Assembly (NCBI RefSeq): GCF_029335315.1
Contig: NZ_JARJLT010000053.1
Coordinates: 1-64,000 of the forward strand
From: Pseudomonas citronellolis
Lineage (GTDB): Bacteria; Pseudomonadota; Gammaproteobacteria; Pseudomonadales; Pseudomonadaceae
DNA length: 64,000 nt
Direction of reading: 5' to 3'
Below are positions 36,338-45,539 of the stretch, piece after piece; positions within the stretch are counted from its first letter, which is position 1; each line of letters starts with the position of its first letter. Both the position numbers and the translations under genes were made by a program. Below the pieces are notes generated by a model. That model saw nothing but the letters and a program-made list of their open reading frames with translations. It was not told where the DNA came from and did no database searches.

Positions 36338-37402
36338 ATGTACAGGATCAGTTCTAGTTATGTCAGGATGCTGGTAGATATGCTGCAAGCAGAGGGACTG
36401 GATGAGGTGAGCCTGTGCCACAAGGCCGGAATCGATATGAGCTTGCTGACGCAAACGGAAGCATTCTTTTCACGTGCAAGCGCGTATCGCTTGATGGAGC
36501 TTGCCGAGTGCGCCTCAGGAAACCCGAACCTAGGCCTCAAGGCTGGTGCACATTTCCATCCTGGCAGCTTTCAACTGGTAGGCTACGTAATGATGTCCAG
36601 CCCAAATCTGAAGCAGGCTTTGGAGCACCTAGTGCGATTTTTCCCCCTGCTTGGCAATGGCGTCACCCTACTATTATCTCCGGAGCAAGAGGGGCGTCTA
36701 CGCTTGATATATCTAGAACATCTTGAAGAGGGCATATCCAGGGGAAGAGCGTTTGAGGATGCCGGTGCCACTGCACTACTGGAGTTCTGCCGCTGGCTTA
36801 CCGGCAGCAGGCCACCACGACCGCTGCAACTCGACTTCGTCCATAGCAAGCCGCAGAATATATCCGAATACCAACGACTGTTCGGTTGTTCACTGCGCTT
36901 CGGCGCCCAGCACAACAGTGTCTTGTTCGATCAGCAAGAGTTGCTGCGTCCATTAAGTACCGCGAACGAGGCACTGGCTCTGCTGCATAATCGATTCGCT
37001 GAATTTCGCTTGGGGCAGTTAGTTGGCACTTCTCTGGCTGGACGCGTGCGCGGATTAGTCGTTGAACGTCTAGGCCAAGATGGATGTGACATGGAGTCTA
37101 TCGCTCAGGCTCTCTACATGAGTAAGCGAACTCTACAGCGATCCTTGGAGAAGGAAGGAATACAGTTCAAGGATATCCTCAGCGACGTTCGCCGGCAATT
37201 GGCCGATTATTATCTACGTCGCAGCTCATGCACTCTGGATCGGGTAGTCGAAAAACTCGGATTCCATGATCAGAGTAGCTTCCATAAAGCCTGCCTGCGT
37301 TGGTTCGGACGCCCCCCTGGACGTTACCGGCAGGACGAAGGCGAGCAAAATATGCCTAATGAAAATGCACCAACCACTACTTATCAGACTGATGATCAGT
37401 GA
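36338..37402 (+). CDS. AraC-family regulator of PHB genes (PhbR-like)
   Basis: A 354-residue regulator, divergent from phaBAC as phbR is in Pseudomonas sp. 61-3. The N-terminal ligand-type domain (LCHKAGIDMSLL... LGLKAGAHFHPGSFQLVGYVMMSSPNLKQAL) and C-terminal HTH (MESIAQALYMSKRTLQRSLEKEG... FHDQSSFHKACLRWFGRPPG) are intact. The ATG at 36338 follows AGAGGGG. It closely resembles the regulator at 30661, so they are paralogues. The stop codon coincides with the left end of an IS256-type element, so the original C-terminus may have been replaced. Confidence 0.87.
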   Translation: MYRISSSYVRMLVDMLQAEGLDEVSLCHKAGIDMSLLTQTEAFFSRASAYRLMELAECASGNPNLGLKAGAHFHPGSFQLVGYVMMSSPNLKQALEHLVRFFPLLGNGVTLLLSPEQEGRLRLIYLEHLEEGISRGRAFEDAGATALLEFCRWLTGSRPPRPLQLDFVHSKPQNISEYQRLFGCSLRFGAQHNSVLFDQQELLRPLSTANEALALLHNRFAEFRLGQLVGTSLAGRVRGLVVERLGQDGCDMESIAQALYMSKRTLQRSLEKEGIQFKDILSDVRRQLADYYLRRSSCTLDRVVEKLGFHDQSSFHKACLRWFGRPPGRYRQDEGEQNMPNENAPTTTYQTDDQ

Positions 37403-37503
37403 GGGTGTGCAGAATTTTGTGTAACCGGGTTGGGGTTACTGCTGTGGCAGTCTGTCTTCGTAGCTGATCGTAAAGCGCGTCAACGCCGCCTTCCAGTCAC
37501 GGA

Positions 37504-38593
37504 TCAACAGGGGAATAAGCCACGGTTTTTGGTAATTTTTCGCAGGCTCATGTTCACCGACACGATGGCGTTGGTGGTGTAGATGACCTTGCGGATCTCC
37601 GGCGGGAAGTCGAAGAACGGCGTGATCCTGGCCCAGTTGCGCCGCCAGGACTGACCAATCGGCAGGTAGTCGTCATCCCACTTGGCCTCGAATTCACCGA
37701 GGCGTAGCTCGGCTTCGTCAGCCGTGCTGGACTGGTAAATCCGCTTCAGGTCAGCGGCCACCTCAGCCCGCCGCTTCCACGACACGTAGTTCAGGCTATG
37801 CCTGACCATGCGCACGATGCACAGCTGCACGCTGATCTGCGGGAACACCGCCTCGATGGCCTCGGGAAGCCCTTCAGGCCATCCACGCAGGCGACGAAGA
37901 TGTCCTGCACGCCACGGTTACGCAGCTCAGTCACCACCTGCAACCAGAACTTCGCACCCTCGTTCTGGGCGATCCACAGGCCAAGGATTTCTTTCTCGCC
38001 GGCCAGGTTGATACCCAGCGCCAGATACACTGCCTTCACTCGCACGGCGCCCTCGCGCACCTTGGTGTGGATGCAGTCGAGATAGACGATGGGGTAGACC
38101 GTATCGAGCGGGAGCGACTGCCAAGCCTTCACCTCATCAGCCACAGCATCGGTCACCGAGGAGATCAGGCTGGGCGACATCTCGGCGCCGTACATTTCCT
38201 GCAAGTGCGCTTGGATCTCGCGCACTGTCATGCCGCGGGCATAGAGCGAGAGGATCTTGTCGTCGAAGCCCGTCCAGCGGGTCTGGTGCTTCTCGACGAT
38301 CTGCGGATCGAAGGTGCCATACAGGTCGCGCGGCACTTCGATGGGCAACTCGCCGAACTCGCCCTTGAGTTTCTTCTTGCTGAAACCGTTGCGCGTGTTA
38401 CCAGCGGGGTTGCTGACCGGCTGATGCTTGTCGTGGCCCAGGTGGTTAGCTCCGTATCCAGTGCGCGCTCAACCAGCTTCTTGGTCAGTTGCTTGAGGAT
38501 GCCGTCGGCACCAATCAGGTCTTCAGGTTTCTGGTACTTGGCCAGGAGCTGATCCAGCAGCTCGTCAGTGATGGGGTGTTGCGTCTTGCTCAT
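37504..38593 (-). pseudogene. IS256-family transposase, frameshifted
   Basis: The reading frame begins MSKTQHPITDELLDQLL at 38593 and continues through [22 protein letters not shown], the DDE-domain stretch [19 protein letters not shown] and the later EVAADLKRIYQS to ITKNRGLFP. It is spread over three frames with breaks near 38440 and 37870. Near 37515 a short internal deletion joins it out of frame to the C-terminal LIRDWKAALTRF stretch. No active enzyme is possible without repair. Confidence 0.88.
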
Positions 38594-38594
38594 G

Positions 38595-38639
38595 GTGTCT
38601 CCGGTTCGGAGCGAAAGTGTCGCTCCGAACCGGAGACAC
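38595..38639. repeat. 20-bp perfect hairpin covering the transposase ribosome site
   Basis: Arms 38595-38614 and 38620-38639 are exact complements with a 5-nt loop (AAGTG). On the minus strand the arm next to the start codon contains GGAG, the probable ribosome site, so read-through mRNA would fold and block translation. Confidence 0.8.
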
Positions 38640-38763
38640 AAAAATTCGGACACCCTCAAACTACCGCAAAAGAAAACACTAAACCCCAATTCGTGCGACG
38701 ATAACATCTATCGTGAGCGCTGCAGCCGAAGACGAGCCTTGAGCACCTATACTCTTATGGTAT

Positions 38764-39075
38764 TCAATCTATACGAGTGCGAATCTCAACCAATCTACCA
38801 TTGACAAACCGAAGATACTGGTACGCGCCATTACTAGGGCCGTACACCCACATCTCAATTGCCGCCCCCCCTTTCACAATAAATCCATTCGAGTCAAAAG
38901 ATGGCCCTAAAACTTGTCGCTGCCCGGGCTTCCCACATTTCCTGATCACATCAACAATCAGATCCCCTTCACTTACCAAATTACTACCACAGCGCATTGT
39001 GGCCGCTAGGGCAGATCGCCCCAAAAGCGCGAACATGGCAAGTGCCGAGACAAATAAAAACTCTTTAACCCTCAC
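38764..39075 (-). CDS. DUF2845-family secreted protein
   Basis: A 103-residue protein with a signal peptide (VRVKEFLFVSALAMFALLGRSALA) and a mature domain MRCGSNLVSEGDLIVDVIRKCGKPGQRQ that matches DUF2845 (paired Cys, 'G..V..V...CG.P'). The family is periplasmic and uncharacterised. GTG at 39075 is chosen because GAGGG lies about 8 nt upstream. It lies between the IS element and the fabI-end terminator. Confidence 0.8.
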   Translation of the reverse strand: MRVKEFLFVSALAMFALLGRSALAATMRCGSNLVSEGDLIVDVIRKCGKPGQRQVLGPSFDSNGFIVKGGAAIEMWVYGPSNGAYQYLRFVNGRLVEIRTRID

Positions 39076-39187
39076 ATTAACACCCTCAAACTTACAGATC
39101 ACCACAACGCTATTAACAGACCCAAAGAAAGAACAACAAGAGCTAAATCAAGGTACCGCCACACTGAGTTAGCTTATCCTTAATAAA

Positions 39188-39224
39188 GGCGCATCCCGCG
39201 CTTGCTGGCTTTGCACGATGCGCC
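39188..39224 (-). terminator. Terminator of the DUF3141-pta-ackA-fabI operon
   Basis: GGCGCATC (39188-39195) and GATGCGCC (39217-39224) form an 8-bp stem. On the minus strand it is followed by TTTATTAAGG, 3 nt past the fabI-like stop codon. Confidence 0.7.
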
Positions 39225-39226
39225 AA

Positions 39227-40006
39227 TCAACCAAGTATATTCAATCCACCATCCACGAAGTGCACGCCGCCAGTTTGGCCCTGACTGGCGTCACTGACCA
39301 GCCAAACGCAGAAGCCACCGATATCCTCCAAATTGACCAAGCGACGCAGGGGAGCACGATAGGTCGAGGCTTGTAGCAAATGATCAAAGTCTCTTAGTCC
39401 GGAGGCCGCTCGAGTCAGCATAGGACCAGGAGAAATGGCATTCACCCGGATATTACGCGCCCCCAACTCGGTAGCCAGATAGCGCACGCTGCACTCCAGA
39501 GCGGCCTTGACCGGCCCCATCAGGGCATAACCCTCGATCGTCTCCTGGGCGCCCAGGTAACTCATGGTCACCAGACTGCCGCCCCGGGGCATCAGCGGCT
39601 CGGCCAGGCGCGCCATGCGTATGAAGGAGTGACAGGAAATATCAATGGCCTGCAGGAAGCCGGTACTGGAACTGTCCAGTAGGCGCCCGCGGATTTCCTC
39701 CTTGGGCGCGCTGGCCAGGCAGTGAACGACGAAGTCCAGCGATCCCCATTGCACTGCGAGGCGCTCGAACAGAGCGTCCAGCTCGCCGGCCCGGGTTACG
39801 TCCAGGGGCATGCGCACACTGGCCTGCACCTGTTGCGCCAGGGGTTCGACATGTGCCCTGGCCTTGTCGTTCAGCCAGGTGACGGCCAGCTCTGCGCCCA
39901 TTTCATGCAACGCCTGAGCACAGCCCCAGGCGATCGAATGCGGGTTGGCGATGCCGACCACCAGGCCGCGCTTACCGGCCAGAGACAGGCTTTCCTTGAT
40001 GCTCAT
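39227..40006 (-). CDS. fabI: FabI-type enoyl-ACP/enoyl-CoA reductase
   Basis: A 259-residue enoyl reductase. The NAD site has the FabI pattern VVGIANPHSIAWG (16-28), and the catalytic Tyr150, Tyr160 and Lys167 lie in SYLGAQETIEGYALMGPVK. It shares the cluster with phosphotransacetylase and acetate kinase genes, not with fatty-acid genes, so it is a second FabI copy that may act on short acyl-CoA/ACP or NADH recycling (inference). The ATG at 40006 overlaps the ackA stop (ATGA). Confidence 0.85.
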   Translation of the reverse strand: MSIKESLSLAGKRGLVVGIANPHSIAWGCAQALHEMGAELAVTWLNDKARAHVEPLAQQVQASVRMPLDVTRAGELDALFERLAVQWGSLDFVVHCLASAPKEEIRGRLLDSSSTGFLQAIDISCHSFIRMARLAEPLMPRGGSLVTMSYLGAQETIEGYALMGPVKAALECSVRYLATELGARNIRVNAISPGPMLTRAASGLRDFDHLLQASTYRAPLRRLVNLEDIGGFCVWLVSDASQGQTGGVHFVDGGLNILG

Positions 40007-41211
40007 AAGTGTTGATCCTGATACAGACGCCAGGCATGACGGGCGATGATGCTCTCTTCGTCGGTGGGGATGACCCACACGGCCCGTGTGCTGGCGGCGC
40101 TGGATATGCGCTCGGCGTTGCATTGGTTTGCCGCCTCATCGAGGCGCAGCCCAAAGAGTGGCGCGAGATGCTGCAGTACCTGGGCACGCAGCGCGGCATC
40201 CTTTTCGCCGATACCGGCAGTGAATACCAGCGCGTCCAGCCCACCCAGGCACGTGGCAAGCCGACCGATTTCCTGGGCGATGCGGTAGGCGTAGTAGTCG
40301 ATGGCAAGGGCTGCGCGCGGGTCGTCGCTGGCGCGCAGATTGCGCATGTCGCTGCTAACCCCGGAGATGCCGAGCAAGCCCGACTGCCGATACAACAGCT
40401 TCTCCAGATCACGAACCTGCATGCCCTGATCCAGCAGGTACAGCAGTACGCCGGGATCCAGGGCGCCACAGCGGCTGCCCATGGGTAGGCCGTCTAGGGC
40501 GCTGAAGCCCGTGGTCACCTCGACGCTGCGGCCGGCCTCGATGGCGCACAGGCTGGAACCATTGCCCAGATGGGCGATGACCAGCTTGCCGGCAGCGAGT
40601 TCTGGTGCTCTGTCGATCAGGCGCTGGCTGACATATTCAAAGGACAAGCCATGGAAGCCGTAGCGGCGAACACCCTGTTCGTACAGCGCGTAAGGCAAGC
40701 CGAAGAGCAGGCTCATTTCACTGCGCCCGGCATGGAACGCGGTATCGAAACAGGCGACCTGAGGTAGATGCGCATTGTGCTCGAGCGCTGCTTGGATAGC
40801 TGCCAGATTGTGCGGTTGATGTAGCGGCGCCAGGGGTTCCAGCGTCCTCAGGCGCGCCAGAGTTGCAAGATCCACGCGTACCGGGTCGCTGAATTCCATC
40901 CCACCATGCACCACTCGGTGGCCGATCAGCGCCGGTGGGCGACTCTGCAGGCCTTCCTTCAGTGCGCGATAGACCTGCTGGAAAGCCGCCTTCATGTCGG
41001 CAACATGCTCCGGCGCAAAGACTACGTCCTGCACCACCGTTCCATCGGGCATGACGATCTGGAGGCGCGGTGCCACGCCAATGCCGTCCAGCTTGCCGCG
41101 CGCCAGCAAACGTGGCTGCTCCTCTCCTTGGCGGCCGGCGAACAGGCCGGTTTTGATGCTCGACGAGCCAGCATTGACGGTGACGATCAGTTCGTCTTGA
41201 ACGGGGCTCAT
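40003..41211 (-). CDS. ackA: Acetate kinase
   Basis: A 402-residue acetate/butyrate kinase (ASKHA fold) interconverting acyl-phosphate plus ADP with acid plus ATP. The N-terminal NAGSSSIKTGLF, IGHRVVHGG, CFDTAFH, RYGFHGLSFEYV and IAHLGNGSSLCAI motifs are all present. The start at 41211 follows the pta overlap. With the next gene it forms a Pta-AckA pair converting acetyl-CoA to acetate and ATP. Confidence 0.93.
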   Translation of the reverse strand: MSPVQDELIVTVNAGSSSIKTGLFAGRQGEEQPRLLARGKLDGIGVAPRLQIVMPDGTVVQDVVFAPEHVADMKAAFQQVYRALKEGLQSRPPALIGHRVVHGGMEFSDPVRVDLATLARLRTLEPLAPLHQPHNLAAIQAALEHNAHLPQVACFDTAFHAGRSEMSLLFGLPYALYEQGVRRYGFHGLSFEYVSQRLIDRAPELAAGKLVIAHLGNGSSLCAIEAGRSVEVTTGFSALDGLPMGSRCGALDPGVLLYLLDQGMQVRDLEKLLYRQSGLLGISGVSSDMRNLRASDDPRAALAIDYYAYRIAQEIGRLATCLGGLDALVFTAGIGEKDAALRAQVLQHLAPLFGLRLDEAANQCNAERISSAASTRAVWVIPTDEESIIARHAWRLYQDQHL

Positions 41212-42140
41212 GCGGGCACCCCCAGGCGGGTGCGCCGCGCTTCGGCGAGCAGCACGGCCAGCCCGCAACTGGCGATGCGAGCCCGGGGGCTGTCGGCGCG
41301 GCTGGTGAAAATGATCGGCACGCGGGCGCCGAGGACGATGCCGGCCGCCTCGGCGCCGGCCAGATAGATCAGTTGCTTGGCGAGGATGTTGCCCGCTTCC
41401 ATGTCCGGCACCAGCAGGATGTCCGGATCGCCGGCGACGTCTGAATGAATGCCCTTGACTCGCGCAGCGTCGGCGTTGATCGCGTTATCGAAAGCCAGTG
41501 GCCCGTCGAGCAGCGCGCCGTCGATCTGCCCGCGCCGGGACATGATCACCAGTGCGGCGGCTTCCAGGGTCGAAGGCAGCTTGGCCGTGACGGTTTCCAC
41601 CGCCGACAGCAGCGCTACCTTAGGCCGGTCGATGCCAAGGACGTGCAGCATCTGGATCGCATTGCGGCAGATATCGGCCTTGTCCTCCAGGCCGGGAAAG
41701 ATATTGACCGCCGCGTCGGTGACGAACAGCGCTTTGTGATAGCTGGGCACGCTCATGGCGAACACATGACTGAGGCGCCGTTCCGTGCGCAAACCTCTTT
41801 CGCGGTCGGCCACAGCATGCAGCAGTTCATCGCTGTGCAAGCTGCCTTTCATCAGCAGCTCGCCACGGCCCTCGCGGATCAGGGCGACGCCACGCTCGGC
41901 TGCGGCGTGGCTGTGTGGCACGTCCTCCACGGTCAACCCATCGATATCCAGGCCGGCCTTGCTGGCGGTTGCCGCGATCTTGTGACGCGGGCCTACCAGA
42001 ATCGGGGCGATCAGTCCGGCCTGGGTGGCCTCCAGCGCCCCGCGCAGCGCGTTCTCCTCGCAAGGATGCACAACGATGGTGGGTAGCGGGCCAATTTCGG
42101 CGCAGCGGTTCAACAACTGCTGGTAGTGATCCTGGCTCAT
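41208..42140 (-). CDS. Phosphate acetyl/butyryltransferase
   Basis: A 310-residue short phosphotransacylase (PTA/PTB family) that exchanges CoA and phosphate on an acyl group. PTIVVHPCEENALRGALEA and the late HSDVAGDPDILLVPDMEAGNILAKQL are typical. It is the short form without the DRTGG regulatory domain found in E. coli Pta, and resembles the C-terminal part of enoyl-CoA hydratase/Pta fusions. It overlaps ackA (41208-41211) and DUF3141 (42137-42140) by ATGA. Confidence 0.88.
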   Translation of the reverse strand: MSQDHYQQLLNRCAEIGPLPTIVVHPCEENALRGALEATQAGLIAPILVGPRHKIAATASKAGLDIDGLTVEDVPHSHAAAERGVALIREGRGELLMKGSLHSDELLHAVADRERGLRTERRLSHVFAMSVPSYHKALFVTDAAVNIFPGLEDKADICRNAIQMLHVLGIDRPKVALLSAVETVTAKLPSTLEAAALVIMSRRGQIDGALLDGPLAFDNAINADAARVKGIHSDVAGDPDILLVPDMEAGNILAKQLIYLAGAEAAGIVLGARVPIIFTSRADSPRARIASCGLAVLLAEARRTRLGVPA

Positions 42141-44683
42141 TCGGCGCTGCCTCCTTTGTCCTTGCTCGCGGGGACATGGGCGGGCACGGAGCGGGTCGCC
42201 TTGGCGCGTCCCGTTTTTTTCACCGCGGCCACGGGGTCCTTGCTCTCGGCCGCCACTGGGGGTGGGCTGGTATCGATCTGCGCCTCAGTAGGCTGGGCAG
42301 AGTTTTTCTTCCTTGGCTGTGCGCCGGCCTTGGGTGCATGGGCATCCGCCTCGGGGAGGAGCTGCCCTGACGGGGCTTGTTCTGGCGCGCTGTCCACAGC
42401 GATGAGCGGAACGGGTGGCCGTGCGAAGGCCGGCAGGGGGTGTTCAAGCAGGTCGTGCAAACGGCGCCAGAGTTCGCCCACTGCGCCCTCGGCGTAGAGT
42501 AGTTCGGGCACGAGGTGCACGGCGGCTGCCAGCACTGCCTCACGCTGCCTAGCCTCGGGAAGCAACAATGGCAACATCTTCAAACTCTCTTCGGGGAGGG
42601 CGAAGACCAGTAAATCCTGCAGGCGGACGCTGTCACGCACGGAAAGCGGGTCGATGCCGAGTTGTTGCGAGAGCGCGCGGGCCTGCTGGGCGAGCTGTTC
42701 GATACGTTCCTTGCCAAAGCTGCCGCTTGCATGCGCGAGCAGGCAGAGAATACGAATGAGCGCTTCCTGCTCCCCACCCTTGAGAAGCGAGTTGTGCAGA
42801 TGCTCGACCAGAGCCTTATCGCGCTGCTCTACGTAGCTCTGCGGCGAGCGTGGTGTCTGGCCGCCAGTCAGGGTGCTAAGCCCACCGTAGAAACTATGGA
42901 AGAGCATCTCCCGGACCGCGTCGCGGACGTCACGATAGCCATCGAGCAGAGCCTCGACCGAGCTGGAGAATGCCTCTTGCCAGCCGAACAGGGGATTGTC
43001 GGGTGATGCCGGGCGGCGATTGGCGCGCGTCAGGGCTGCATGGCCCGCCAGCCACCAGAGGGTTGGATTGAGACTGCTCCAGACGACTTGCTGCTGGTGG
43101 AACGGATGGCTCTTGCGCAAGCATTCGGCGAGTGGTTCGTTGATCGCCCTGTGCATCCAGGGACGCACGAACCAGTCGTAGAGAGTACTGTTGAATCCGG
43201 AGACGCGATCGACCAGGGCGAATTCACGTTCGTCGCTAAGGCCATCCTCATCGTGGTCGAGAATGTCGGCTATGCACCGGGATTCGAAATGTACCTGATA
43301 CGCCTGGTCGTCACTGGCGGATGCCGGCAGGTCGTCGATCACCAGCTCGTACAGTCCTGGCGACAGCAGGGTGATGGCATCGATGGCGCCGAGCAGTTGC
43401 CGGTGTTCACGACGGGCGACCTTGCCGGAGACGAAGATGCCCAGGTGGCCGATGCTGGCGTGCTGCAGGTAGACGATAGTGCGCCCAGCGTTGCGCAGTG
43501 CCAGGTCGCTGGGATAGACGTCGGCTATCCAGTTCAGTGCCTGCTGCGGCGGGGTTATGTTGTCGCCGTATGAGCAGAACACCACCACGGGCGCCTCAAT
43601 GCGTTTCAGGTCGATGCTGGTGGTCCTGCGCCCGGAACCACCAGCCAGGCGGTTGCCGATGAACAGGTCGTCGACGATCACCTCGATCTCCTCGCTGTTG
43701 AGCAGGGTTGGGCTGCCCCACCAGCGCTCGAAATCGAGGAAGCGCGGGGTTTCGGTATCGACGTTGCTGAACAGCTTGTAGTACTTGCTCCAGTAGGTAT
43801 TGGCCGGGTTCAGGTTCTCGAAGTTGCTAACAAGCCAGGTGCCGTCGAAACGGCCATTGCCCAAGTCGCTGCCCAAGCGGGTCATCCAGGCGCCGCCGAG
43901 CAGACCGCCGGCATAGCGCATCGGGTTGTGCCCGTTGACTCCAGCCCAGTAGGACAGCGGCGCACCGTTGATGATCACCAGCCCTGGCAGTTCCGGACGT
44001 GCCGCGGCCAGTCCCATCAACGCCCAGCCGGCCTGGCAGTTACCAATCACCACAGGCTTGCCGGACTCCGGATGGCGCGCGCTGACTGTTTCGATGTAGC
44101 GGGCCTCAGCATCGGCGATGTCAATCAGGGTCTGGCCGGGTGCGGGTGCATGGCTGAAAGCAATGAAATAGGTCGGGTGCCCGGCGCGCAGGCTTTCGCC
44201 GATTTCAGAGTCCTGCTTGAAGCCGCCGATACCGGCACCGTGACCGCCGCGCGGGTCGATGACGATGACCGGCTGGCGCGTGGCATCGCTCGGATGTTCA
44301 TCCCCTGGAAGGATGTGTAGCAGGGAGTAGTTGACCGGGTGGGGCAGGTCATGGCCGTCGATCAGCACCTCATAGGGAAACTTGAGCAGCAGGGGATAGC
44401 CGGCGCGCTCGTGGGCCAGGGTATTGTCGCCACGTTGGCGCAGTGCATCCCAGAACAGCAGGCCTCGCTGTCCGAAGTCGACCAGGTATTCCCAGCAATC
44501 GCCTGCGCTGGGGACACGCAGGCGACCTTCTCTCAGGGGCGCGAGCAGCGTCTCATGGCGTTGGCCAAAGGCATCGAGCAGGAGCTTCCCGTGCAGCTGC
44601 TGTAGGCGTCCGAGGTGTTCGAACAGATTATGGAATGAGGAAAAACTCTCTTCTCGCTTTGCAAAAAAACTTTCCTGGCTCAT
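42137..44683 (-). CDS. DUF3141 PHA-synthase-like alpha/beta-hydrolase protein
   Basis: An 848-residue DUF3141 protein related to PHA synthases. The alpha/beta-hydrolase domain (about 130-440) has a PhaC-like nucleophile elbow, IGNCQAGW (213-220), with C216 in place of Ser. NGAPLSYWAGVNGHNPMRY and FCSYGDNITPPQQALNW follow. A helical region comes next (about 500-750) and a Pro/Ala/Lys-rich tail (about 775-848: KKTGRAKATRSVPAHVPASKDK) resembling granule-binding tails. First gene of the four-gene operon and divergent from phaP. Its role in PHB metabolism is likely but undefined. Confidence 0.82.
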   Translation of the reverse strand: MSQESFFAKREESFSSFHNLFEHLGRLQQLHGKLLLDAFGQRHETLLAPLREGRLRVPSAGDCWEYLVDFGQRGLLFWDALRQRGDNTLAHERAGYPLLLKFPYEVLIDGHDLPHPVNYSLLHILPGDEHPSDATRQPVIVIDPRGGHGAGIGGFKQDSEIGESLRAGHPTYFIAFSHAPAPGQTLIDIADAEARYIETVSARHPESGKPVVIGNCQAGWALMGLAAARPELPGLVIINGAPLSYWAGVNGHNPMRYAGGLLGGAWMTRLGSDLGNGRFDGTWLVSNFENLNPANTYWSKYYKLFSNVDTETPRFLDFERWWGSPTLLNSEEIEVIVDDLFIGNRLAGGSGRRTTSIDLKRIEAPVVVFCSYGDNITPPQQALNWIADVYPSDLALRNAGRTIVYLQHASIGHLGIFVSGKVARREHRQLLGAIDAITLLSPGLYELVIDDLPASASDDQAYQVHFESRCIADILDHDEDGLSDEREFALVDRVSGFNSTLYDWFVRPWMHRAINEPLAECLRKSHPFHQQQVVWSSLNPTLWWLAGHAALTRANRRPASPDNPLFGWQEAFSSSVEALLDGYRDVRDAVREMLFHSFYGGLSTLTGGQTPRSPQSYVEQRDKALVEHLHNSLLKGGEQEALIRILCLLAHASGSFGKERIEQLAQQARALSQQLGIDPLSVRDSVRLQDLLVFALPEESLKMLPLLLPEARQREAVLAAAVHLVPELLYAEGAVGELWRRLHDLLEHPLPAFARPPVPLIAVDSAPEQAPSGQLLPEADAHAPKAGAQPRKKNSAQPTEAQIDTSPPPVAAESKDPVAAVKKTGRAKATRSVPAHVPASKDKGGSAE

Positions 44684-44795
44684 GAGCGTTTCCTATATCA
44701 GGGACGCGGGCAAGGCCCTCGTTAGACTCTCTCTGGATAGAGAAGACATGGCTTTCAGGCTCAGTTTTATAGCGAATCACTCCAGCTTGGGCAAA

Positions 44796-44862
44796 GTTTT
44801 TTTGCATCGCAAAAAAACGCTTGCGAGCTTTTCTTGTGCAATGCAACAATTTTGCTAGCGCA
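44796..44862. promoter_or_regulatory. PhaR-type operators in the phaP/DUF3141 divergent promoter
   Basis: A perfect 10-bp palindrome GTTTTTTTGC-ATC-GCAAAAAAAC (44796-44818) contains TGC-N3-GCA, the half-site spacing reported for PhaR (for example Paracoccus CTGC-N3-GCAG). A second element TGC-TAGC-GCA lies at 44853-44862, and TGTGCAATGCAACA lies between them. The 250-nt gap between the divergent DUF3141 and phaP genes holds no gene. Confidence 0.6.
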
Positions 44863-44933
44863 GCGGCTCCATCATGGATGGTTTTCGCGTGCTAGGCCGC
44901 AAGCGGCCTTCCCCATTGCCAGGAGACCCGACT

Positions 44934-45500
44934 ATGTCTTTTTTCGATTCGGAAAAACTGCAAAGCGCACAGAAAGCCAACCTTGACCTGTTGCAACAGA
45001 TCAGCGGCAAAGTATTCGAGAGCGTCGAGCAGCTCAGTCAGTTGCAATTCAAGGCGCTACGCGCTTCCAGTAGCGAGCAGTTCGACAGCCTGCGCAAGCT
45101 GCTGTCGGTGCGTGACCCGCAGGCCTTCGCCGAGTTGCAGACGTCCTTCACTCAGCCAGTTGCTCAGGCTGAGCGCCTGCTGGAGTTCAATCGAGAGGTG
45201 TATGACCTGGTCTCTAGTACTCAGACGGATATTGCCAAGCTCGCCGAACGCCAAGTCGAGGCCGGTGCCAAGCATGTGCAGGAATTGGTGGATGTCATCG
45301 CCAAGAACGCCCCAGCGGGCGCAGAGCCGGCGGTAGCCGTCCTCAAGTCAGCATTGGAAAGTGCTGGCAGTGTCTATGAAAGCGCACAGAAAGCCGCCAA
45401 ACAGGCAGCCGAGATCGCCGAGAACGGCATCGCAGCCGCCGCTTCCGCGGCAGGTCAGGCCACCCGTGAAGCCAGCAAGACTGCGGGCGGGCGCAAGTAA
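44934..45500 (+). CDS. phaP: Phasin (granule surface protein)
   Basis: A 188-residue phasin-2-family protein: an all-helical amphipathic protein (MSFFDSEKLQSAQKANLDLLQQISGKVFESVEQL...) with a C-terminal Ala/Lys-rich helix (VYESAQKAAKQAAEIAENGIAAAASAAGQA). It coats PHB granules and controls their number and size. AGGAGA lies upstream of the ATG at 44934. It is convergent with phaR and divergent from the DUF3141 operon. Confidence 0.92.
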   Translation: MSFFDSEKLQSAQKANLDLLQQISGKVFESVEQLSQLQFKALRASSSEQFDSLRKLLSVRDPQAFAELQTSFTQPVAQAERLLEFNREVYDLVSSTQTDIAKLAERQVEAGAKHVQELVDVIAKNAPAGAEPAVAVLKSALESAGSVYESAQKAAKQAAEIAENGIAAAASAAGQATREASKTAGGRK

Positions 45501-45539
45501 GGCAAGGCAAGGCAACTGCACCAAGGGCGGTGATGGCCT

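Larger units (their letters stand above)
37401..38658. mobile_element. IS256-family insertion sequence, degenerate
   Basis: About 1.26 kb with imperfect terminal inverted repeats: GAGGGTGTGCAGAATTTTG at 37401 and, on the other strand, GAGGGTGTCCGAATTTTTTG ending at 38658. The transposase frame between them is broken. No target duplication was found beside the ends. Just upstream of the transposase start a 20-bp perfect hairpin (38595-38614 with 38620-38639) is present. Confidence 0.85.

Noticed and set aside
37385-38670. Target-site duplication for the IS256 copy
   Set aside because: The bases next to the two inverted repeats do not match, whichever end base is chosen.
42137-45500. Large antisense frames over DUF3141 and phaP
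   Set aside because: They mirror the real genes' codon pattern, lack start signals and contradict the ATGA-coupled operon.
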